Assembly: GCA_023974075.1 (NCBI GenBank)
Contig: JAMFTG010000232.1
Coordinates: forward strand, 62,001-126,000
Source: Chaenocephalus aceratus
Taxonomy: Eukaryota > Chordata > Actinopteri > Perciformes > Channichthyidae
Direction: 5' to 3'
DNA: 64,000 bases
Below the pieces are notes generated by a model that made no database searches, was not told the DNA's origin, and saw only the letters and a program-made list of their open reading frames with translations. A program made the translations under genes and the position numbers. This document shows, piece after piece, positions 56,009 through 64,000 of this stretch. The first letter of the stretch is position 1, and every line of letters begins with the position of its first letter.

Positions 56009-58403
56009 CACATATAATAATGAATTCAAGGAACTCAAGATTTGATGCCATGGGCGGGATTCGTACCCTGCTCTCACCACTCCAAGGAGCGAGTCTCGTT
56101 CCATTGCCTCACAAGTGGCGCTAAAACCTTATTGAACAAAAGTATGATATATAGACTCCACTATAAAGTAAAAAGACATTTCTCTATCGTTTTGGCGATC
56201 AAAATTGACAAAAAAACACATCAAATCACATCTACAAATCAATACGAATCTAATGAAACCACTTTCAGACTCCTGAACGCGTGTTTACAAGTTTTAAAAC
56301 GTAGCAATGGCTTTTCACATCACACCATTGTGTGATATATGATTAATATGATTAATATGATGAAATGAATGTGTATAATGTTTTTAAATGTTCCCAATGA
56401 TTGTTCTTATAATGTTTCTTAAATGTTTTTGTATAAATGTATTTGTTCTGCTATATAATATGGAGAGTCTGACAGGAGTTTCGAACCCGTGTCACCCGTG
56501 TAGCGACCTGGATCGCCTCAAGCTTATATAGTATAGTCTATTATAAACATTCTGAACGGCACATTTACCTGTGTTTTCCACCATCAAAATGTACAAACGA
56601 CACATCAAATCACATCTACAGATGAAGACGAAGCGAATGGAATTACACGCAGATTCCTAGTGTGTGGAAATTGAGACGTGAGATCTCTCACATTTCTGGG
56701 CTAACCAGAAATGTAAATAGTGCTCAATCAGAAAAACTAGACATGCTAGGAGTCTATGGAGTACTTCCATTCGCTTCGTCTTGATCTGTAGATGTCATTG
56801 GAGGCATCGTGTGTCCATTTTGATGGTGGAAAACAAAGGGAAATGTATTTTGCTCATTGAAATTGTTAAAGTGAAGCTGAAAGTGACGTCACTGTTGAGA
56901 AACGGAGAGCAGGGGAGAGAGATCTCACTTCTCGATTTATACACACTATGAGTCTGGCAGTACGTCCATTCGCTTGGTTTTCATCTGTAGATGTGAATTG
57001 ATGTGTCATTTGTACATTTTACTGGTGGAAAACACAGGTAAATGTCTCGTTACTCTATTGACGTTACTGGTCTTAGGTCCGGTAGGTCCCGGGTTCGAAA
57101 CCCACCCGATACTGGTAGTCAAAATAGAATTATTATAATATATATTGTGGTGCACTTTTTTTTTTATTCAAATATTGCTATATCTGCAATCAAAGTCAAC
57201 CCCTCCCAGTACTGGGTACTAGTTAATTCCACTATCCACTAAAAAATAAATCGTATATAAAAAAATAATTTAATAAAGTCTGAGTTAACTTTTTTTGAGA
57301 TCCATAGAAAAGGGGTGAAAATGGAAAAAAAGTATACGAAAATAGTGTCCCGTAAGGCGGGTAGAGTCCCTGACAACTCCCCTTACATTCCTCCAGAGTC
57401 AGAAAAAGTCTAAGTTAACTTTTGGAAGAACCATAGAAAAGGGGTGAAAATGGAAAAAATGTATCCGAAAATAGTGCCTCATATGCGGGTAGAGTCCCCT
57501 GACAACTCCCCTTACATTCCTCCAGAGTCAGAAAAAGTATGTTAACTTTTGGAAGAACCAGAGGAAGGGGTGAAAATGGATGAAATGTATCCGAAAATAG
57601 TGCCTCATATGCGGGTAGAGTCCCCTGACAACTCCACTTTCCTCACATTCCTCCAGAGACCAGTTCAAAAACTTTCAAAAAGTTTTTGAAGAACCATACT
57701 GGGGGGTCTCCAGGCAACACATGTACCGGGGCCAGAGTGCACATGGAGCGGGGAGACATTCCTCCATGAAGTGAGGCAGCCGTTTTTCTTCTGAGTCCTT
57801 TCAAAAACCGACTTCCGGTTTCCGATTTTGTGCACCGATTTTACACAATCAAAATGGACAAACGATGCATCGAATGGCATCTACAGATCAAGACGAAGCT
57901 AACCGAAGTACTCACAGACTTCTAGCGTGTGAAAAACGTGTGCAAACTATCCGCAAACGGACCAGTGGCTGTGATGCTAGCTTTGCTGCTAGCGGTTAGC
58001 ATTTTCAATGGAAAAATACATTGAAATGGCTGCCGTTAGCTTAGCGACTAGCGGTTAGCATAATATTAGTATTTCACACATTCACTGTTCACCCTGACAT
58101 AAATTATAATGTAACCCATTATCCCTCTCTTAATTCAACACAATTGTTTTATATTTAATAATTCCATAATAACTAAACCTATAATAATTAACTTAAAAGT
58201 ATCCCTCTCTCAATTCAACTAATTTTAAATAATTTTCACATTTCCATTAAAAGATCTCTGGCGGGTATCGTACCCGGGTCCTCCAGAGCAAAGATTAATG
58301 CTTATCTCAGTACGACACAGGGCCGCTTAGAGATTACAGGGAAAAAAGTCTACTATATACGGATATATTTCTCAGTATGTATATCAACGGGACATTTTCA
58401 TAT

Positions 58404-59522
58404 TACTTTACATTACATTGCATTTAGCTGACGCTTTTATCCAAAGCGACTTACAATAAGTACATTCGACCAGGAAGACACAACCTTGAGGAAAACAGAA
58501 TCATATAAGTACATCAGGTTTCATAGAGCCAATCAGTTCAAGTGCTACTCAACTGGCTTTAGATAAGCCAGTCCTTTATTAGTATATAAGTGCTCTGTTA
58601 GCAGTTATTTGTTAGTCATTCTATCGCTCGAAGTGGAGTCGAAAGAGATGAGTTTTCAGTCTGCGCCGGAAGGTGTGTAAGCTTTCTGCCGTCCTGATGT
58701 CAATGGGGAGCTCATTCCACCATTTAGGAGCCAGGATAGCAAACCCACGTGTTTTTGCTGATGGGAACTTGGGTCCCCCTCGCAGTGAGGGTGCAGCGAG
58801 TCGTTTGGCTGATGCAGAGCGAAGTGCACGCGCTGGGGTGTACGGTTTAACCATGTCCTGGATGTAGGAAGGGCCAGATCCATTCGCAGCATGGTACGCA
58901 AGTACCAGTGTCTTGAAGTGAATTCTAGCAGTTACTGGAAGCCAGTGGAGGGAGCGGAGGAGCGGAGTGGTGTGGGAAAATTTAGGAAGGTTGAAGACCA
59001 GACGAGCCGCTGCATTCTGGATGAGCTGCAGAGGTCGGATGGCACATGCAGGTAGACCAGCCAGGAGGGAGTTGCAGTAGTCTAGGCGTGAGATGACGAG
59101 AGCCTGGACCAGAACCTGCGTCGCTTTCTGGGTCAGCTGGGGACGTATCTTCCTGATGTTGAAAAGCGTGTATCTGCAGCAGCGGGTTGTAGCAGCGATA
59201 TTTGCAGTGAAGGACAGGTTGTTATCTAGGGTCACACCCAGATTCCTTGCAGTCTGGGTCGGGGAGACAACAGAGGTGCCGATGTTGATGGTCAGGTCAA
59301 GAGTGGGACAATCTTTTCCCGGAAGGAAAAGCACTTCAGTTTTGTCAAGGTTGAGCTTGAGATGATGAGCGGACATCCACTGAGAGATGTCAGCTAAACA
59401 AGAAGAGATGCGTGCGACCACCTGGGTCTCTGAGCCAGGAAAGGACAGAATTAGTTGGGTGTCGTCAGCGTAGCAGTGGTATGAAAAACCATGCGGGCTA
59501 ATGACAGATCCGAGCGATCCGG
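58404..59522 (-). mobile_element. L2-type LINE, 5'-truncated, only in copy 2
   Basis: CATAT at 58,399-58,403 and 59,523-59,527 is the target-site duplication; copy 1 has the empty site near 15,165. The 3' end on the minus strand carries AGTCGCTTTGGATAAAAGCG and a short ATGTA-like tail. The protein-coding part covers most of the element. Confidence 0.92.
58621..59520 (-). CDS. L2 reverse transcriptase C-terminal part, open
   Basis: Reading on the minus strand from the truncated 5' edge: FSYHCYADDTQLI (catalytic YADD, about 59,465), then WMSAHHLKLNLDKTEVLFL, ARNLGVTLDNNLSF, SRLDYCNSLLAGLP, LIQNAAARLV, LRSLHWLPV, and a stop at 58,621 after LKTHLFRLHFER. There are about 300 codons with no stop or frameshift, so the insertion is young. 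Upstream RT, endonuclease and ORF1 are absent because the insertion is 5'-truncated. The first in-frame ATG is at 59,421 but has no significance as a start. Confidence 0.85.
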   Translation of the reverse strand, partial: GSLGSVISPHGFSYHCYADDTQLILSFPGSETQVVARISSCLADISQWMSAHHLKLNLDKTEVLFLPGKDCPTLDLTINIGTSVVSPTQTARNLGVTLDNNLSFTANIAATTRCCRYTLFNIRKIRPQLTQKATQVLVQALVISRLDYCNSLLAGLPACAIRPLQLIQNAAARLVFNLPKFSHTTPLLRSLHWLPVTARIHFKTLVLAYHAANGSGPSYIQDMVKPYTPARALRSASAKRLAAPSLRGGPKFPSAKTRGFAILAPKWWNELPIDIRTAESLHTFRRRLKTHLFRLHFER

Positions 59523-59927
59523 CATATCTTTTCCGCCATCAAAATGTATAAACGACACATCAAATCACATCTACAGACCAAGACGAAGCGAATGGAAGTA
59601 CTGCCAGCATGTGAAAAACGTGTTTTACATTTAATAGTTACAAAATGAATAAACCTATTATACTAACTACCCTAAAATACTATAACACTAACTATACAAT
59701 AATCAACTTCAAATATGGAGAGTCTGAGAAGACAACTTTCCACATGTAATTATCTCTTGACTAAATATAAAAAATGTTGCATGCATGCCATAGCATGGAT
59801 TCGAACTCGCGACCATCCGCACCAATGAGCAATGCTTATATCACTGCAACTGCACTGCTTAGAATCTGACAGCCTTGGTGGTGGGGGAGGGGAATACAAT
59901 GAAATGGCTCTTAGTACTGTGTACACG

Positions 59928-61590
59928 GTCGCAGGGTCCCCACATTTTGCAAGCGGGTTCCACACAAGTGCAACAACACACTCTCAAAGGCTCGGAGCGC
60001 CAAGCACATTTTTTGAATTTTTTTGAATTTGCTCATTCTTCTCCAGCAAAACCCTGTCTGACTCTACGAGTAAATCAGGATTTTGTGAGAAAGTTTGCCA
60101 TTTGATTGAAAAAAAGTTCTGGGTGTTCTAGGGTTCCCATACTTCAGATCCCTGATCTGGGCCCTATTTAGAGGCCCCCTGTGAAAAAATCATCTCTTTA
60201 GCCCTTTTCAAAGTACTTTAAACACTCACGGAGCACTGCGGCTTCTCAAAAGGCCTTAACGGAAGGTTTTGGTACATTTTAAGCTGTAACCTTTAACATT
60301 TAGTTGCACCAGAGGCATCCATTTGCATCTGCTCTCCGAGACGGTTAAAATGACATCGAGCTCAAGGCGGTCGGACCTTCCTTTGTGCTGTGAAGGGCAC
60401 CGTACGGCATGAAAGCGTGACCTTTGACCTTTGGCGCTTTGTTACATTTCAAGCCGTAACCTTTGACATTAGGAGCAGCGGAGGCATCAATCTGCATGTA
60501 CTCTTCGAGCCGGTTCTAATGAGATCAAGTTCAAAGCGGTCGGAACTTCCTTTGCGCCGTCGAGGGTACTGTCGGCATTGCGAATGTGACCTCTGACCTC
60601 GGTTTTGACCTTGTCCGAGGTCGCAGGGTCCCACATTTTGCAAGCGGGTTCCACACAAGTGCAACAACACATTCTCGAAGTTTCGCAGCGCCGCCAACCA
60701 CATTTTATCAATTTTTTACATTTTCTTCCCCTCTGCCAACACAAGCCTGTCAGATGCTAAGCTCCAGACAGCATTTTGTGAGAAAGTTTGACATTTTATT
60801 GAAAAAATGTTCTGGGTGGGTTACAGTTTACATACTTCAGATTCCTGATCTGGGCCCTATTTAGAGGCCCCCTGTGAAAAAATTATCTCTTTAGCCCTTT
60901 TCAAAGTACTTTAAACACTCACGGAGCACTGCGGCTTCTCAAAAGGCCTTAACGGAAGGTTTTGGTACATTTTAAGCCATAACCTTTGACATTTAGTCAC
61001 ACCAGAGGCATCCATTTGCATCTTCTCTCCGAGACGGTTGAAATGACATCAAGCTCAAAGCGGTCGGACCTTCCTTTGTGCTGTAAAGGGCACCGTACAG
61101 CATGAAAGCGTGACCTTTGACCTTTGGAGCTTTGTTACATTTCAAGCCGTAACCTTTGACATTAGGAGCAGCGGAGGCATCAATCTGCAACCTTTTGAGC
61201 CGGTTCTAATGAGTGCAAGCTCAAGGCGGTCGGACCTTCCTTTCCGCCGTAAAGGGCACAGTACGGCATGAAAACGTGACCTCTGACCTCGGTTTTGACC
61301 TTGTGGAAGGTCGCAGGGTCCCCATATTTTGCAAGCGGGTTCCACACAAGCTAAACAACACACTCTCAAAGGCTCGGAGCGCCAAGCACTTTTTGGAATT
61401 TTTTTCAATTTGCTCATTCTTCTCCAGCACTAGCCTCTCAGACTATTCACGTAAATCAGGATTATGTGAGACATTTTAAATGTTATTGAAAAGAAAATTA
61501 TGGGTGGGTTTAAGTTTCCATACTTCAGAAGTACATGGTAAACATATTTGGGAAGTGGGACCCCATATTGAGTTGACGGCCACCCCCCCA
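59928..61590. repeat. 660-bp satellite array, about two units plus partials (copy 2)
   Basis: ATCTGGGCCCTATTTAGAGG starts occur at about 60,155 and 60,847. Units here include an internal duplication of a roughly 165-bp segment (GCCGTAACCTTTGACATT at about 60,460 and 61,147). Both DR1-like motifs are present. The array is far shorter than the seven units of copy 1. Confidence 0.93.
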
Positions 61591-61929
61591 CAACATTACA
61601 AATATTCGGTAAGTGGGACCCCATATTGAGTTGGACACCCCCCACTCCCCCATAAGTATAAGTACACAGTACGTTAATATTTGTTTAATATGTGGTAAGT
61701 GGGCTCTCATATTGATTTTCTGCCACCCCCCCATCTAGTACAAGTACAACCCTATTAGAAGACCGCCACCTAGGGTCCAATAACATGCACCACACGCATA
61801 TTTTGTGTCCGGCACAAATATGGTGGCGACGGGACTGCAAATTCACTGGACCATCCCTTGGCCCCAGTATTTGGACGGTGCTGCTATATCCCTATGGGAG
61901 AATTGTCCAAGCCGGCACTATAGTGCTTC

Positions 61930-63112
61930 CCAAGTCAACCGTCTGAAGCGCCAGTCAAGAAACGAATGCAGCATCGGGGGATGGGTTCAGAGTACAGCCT
62001 CTTTCTGGTCATGTGTGTTGGAGGGGGGGCTCTGTAAGGAAGTCTGAAGGAAGGGGGATATAATTTGTACTTTCAAATTATAGCTCACTCGAGATGGTTT
62101 CTCCAAAATGACAGGTTTTGCATACATAAAAAGTGTGTCTTACAGTTCCTTTAGTTGTAGGATTGTGAACTAATGTATAATTACTTTTATTAACTATAGG
62201 TTTGCATCCATTAAAGTGTATCTTACAGTTCCTTTGTGAGTGAATTACACACAAATCTGCAGAGTGTCACTAAAAAAGTTTTACGCACTGACTGACATTC
62301 TGTATGGGAGTTCACACCCGAGCTGTAGGGGGTTGAGTATGTTTTGGCTCTCGGGGGATGGTGGGTTAAGAGACAGATTCTTAACTAAATCTTTACACAT
62401 AAATCTGCCGAATGTCTGTAAAAAAAGTCTTTAAATCAAAAAACTTGCCTTTTTAGAGTCAGAAGTCTAACGAAATCTCATCAAACAGAGTACTTTATGT
62501 TAGTGGTCCTCTTTTATACACAAAAGTGTATCTTTTCAGTAACTTTCTCAGAGAATTTAAGCATAAATCTGGTAAATATTCAAAACAGCCTTGTTTTTCA
62601 CTGAAATAGCCTCAAAATCACAAACTGACATTAAGAGTCAGGGGGTTAACGAAATCTACTAAAGAAAGTACTTCATTATCTACTTTTTTCAGCTTTTATA
62701 CACAAAAGTGCAGAGAAGGTAGGCAGATTTAGAACACCATCTGTGTGATGAGAAGGAAGAGGGACGGGGAGGAAAATTCAGAGGATGAAGAAGCAGAAAA
62801 CAGCCATTATTCTTCACTCTTTTGTAAAACGGACAGTTTCAAGAAAGATGAAACCATGTTTATGCAGACATGCAAAATATCTGAAGCCCTATAAAAAAGT
62901 TACAAGTATATTGTGTGAAAATATCTCAGAAAGTCGTAATATTGTTTATTAGTGATTCCTGAGGATATTCTCTTTTTTATTTGTAGCGACTGTGAACTAA
63001 TGTGTAATTACTTTTTTACTAACTATAAGAAAAGTCTCTCTGAAGAGGGGAAATAATAAAACATAATCTTTGTCTTTTATAATTACTTTACACCATTATA
63101 AGGAAACCCAAT
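61930..63112 (+). repeat. Inverted-repeat arm, copy 2
   Basis: Counterpart of 20,718-21,911. The direct second block follows at about 63,450-64,000, where the window ends. Any partner arm would lie beyond the window. Confidence 0.85.
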
Positions 63113-64000
63113 ATGAAGTTGTGCGAGGCTGTATGGTGTACTATTATATTTTGTTGTACCCATAAAGAATGTGTGTTTCTGCTCCATTTCACTCCATACG
63201 GCTCCAAGCTGATCAGAACAAAAGTGTCCACGGGGGTTCAGAGTACAGCCTCTTTCTGGTCATGTGTGTTGGAGGAGGGGCTCTGTAAGGAAGGTTGAAG
63301 GAAGGAGCAGGATTTCTCCCCCGGTTTGACTGCAAAAGACTCTGACTTTTCTCCAAAAAATGACCTACCCCCTACCCTTAAGAACAATTAACACACACAC
63401 AGTCAAATTTGACTGTTGATCTCAACTGTTTAATCGCTAATGTGAAAAAGTTTTGCATCCATTAAAGTGTATCTTACAGTTCCTTTGTGAGTGAATTACA
63501 CACAAATCTGCAGAGTGTCACTAAAAAAGTTTTACGCAGTGACTGACATTCTGTATGGGAGTTCACACCCGAACTGCTGCAGGGGTTAAGTATGTTTTGG
63601 CTCTCGGGGGATGGTGGTGGGTTAAGAGAAGATTCTTAACTAAATCAGTACACATAAATCTGCCGAATGTCTGTAAAAAAAGTCTTTAAATCAAAAAACG
63701 TACCTTTTTAGAGTCAGAAGCCTAACGAAATCTCATCAAACAGAGTACTTTATGTTAGTGGTCCTCTTTTATACACAAAAGTGTATATTTTCAGTAACTT
63801 TCTCAGAGAATTTAAGCATACATCTGGCAAATGTTCAAAACAGCCTTGCTTTTCACTGAAATAGCCTCAAAATCACAAACTGACATTAAGAGTCAGGGGG
63901 TTAACGAAATCTACTAAAAATAAGTACTTCATTATCTACTTTTTTCAGCTTTTATACACAAAAGTGCAGGGAAGGTAGGCAGATTTAGAACACTATCTGT

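Larger units (their letters stand above)
56045..59830. repeat. Zone of the core/tRNA-like composite repeat (copy 2)
   Basis: Counterpart of 13,080-15,480. It adds a tRNA-like stretch at about 56,045-56,110 (minus, GGGTACGAATCCC) in the expected place downstream of the core at 56,200-56,290; copy 1 lost this part. The 130-bp direct repeat has three units here (57,279, 57,409 and about 57,539). The zone is interrupted by an L2 insertion. Confidence 0.7.
34352..64000 (+). repeat. Copy 2 of the large direct duplication
   Basis: Same content and order as 1-22,795, running to the window end. Differences from copy 1: an extra 7.6-kb block, extra sequence at 54,046-56,200, an L2 insertion, a VNTR of two instead of five units, three instead of two 130-bp units, about two instead of seven satellite units, and several 75-540 bp losses. 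Confidence 0.93.

Overview
The window is vertebrate DNA and almost certainly from a teleost fish. The evidence is an intact single-exon olfactory receptor (OR) of fish type, an OR pseudogene, N-terminal exons of a fish-type NLR immune gene, exons of an LRCH gene with GT-AG introns, Rex3-, L2- and Rex1-like LINEs, a DIRS/Ngaro-like tyrosine-recombinase retrotransposon, a Polinton-like DNA polymerase B remnant, hAT/Tc1/piggyBac-like elements and long (CA)n tracts. There is no prokaryotic gene organisation. Only one gene looks intact, the OR on the minus strand at 30,652-31,596. The rest is broken genes and repeats.

The dominant structure is a large direct duplication. Bases 1 to about 22,800 (copy 1) reappear at 34,352-64,000 (copy 2). 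The offset grows from 34,352 at the left to about 41,200 at the right. About 22,800-33,700 is seen once and holds a Rex1-like LINE, the PolB remnant, an inverted-repeat arm and the intact OR. The copies differ by scattered substitutions, array-length changes, a 7.6-kb block (46,380-53,962) and a 1.1-kb L2 insertion, both of the latter only in copy 2. A real tandem segmental duplication and two haplotypes assembled end to end both fit.

Copy 1 order: DIRS/Ngaro-like element (1-2,724, minus); an OR pseudogene (3,042-8,118, plus) split by a Rex3 element, a DNA transposon containing a 33-bp minisatellite, and a tRNA-type SINE, each with a recognisable target-site duplication; microsatellites (8,120-9,700); a 59-bp VNTR; 5' exons of an NLR-type gene (10,800-11,726); an LTR-like insertion; a zone with six copies of an unrecognised core, several followed by tRNA-like sequence (13,080-15,480); a 660-bp satellite whose units carry nuclear-receptor DR1-like motifs (15,555-20,400); and an arm of a long inverted repeat (20,718-21,911) whose partner (27,803-29,000) lies next to the PolB fragment.

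Copy 2 repeats this order. Its extra 7.6-kb block carries decayed LRCH exons with damaged splice sites, a hAT-type element with perfect 8-bp target duplications, a piggyBac-like element inside a Tc1-like remnant, a 55-bp minisatellite and a short interstitial telomere-like repeat. The genes do not form a pathway. The context is a repeat-rich chemoreceptor/NLR neighbourhood of the kind that turns over quickly in fish.
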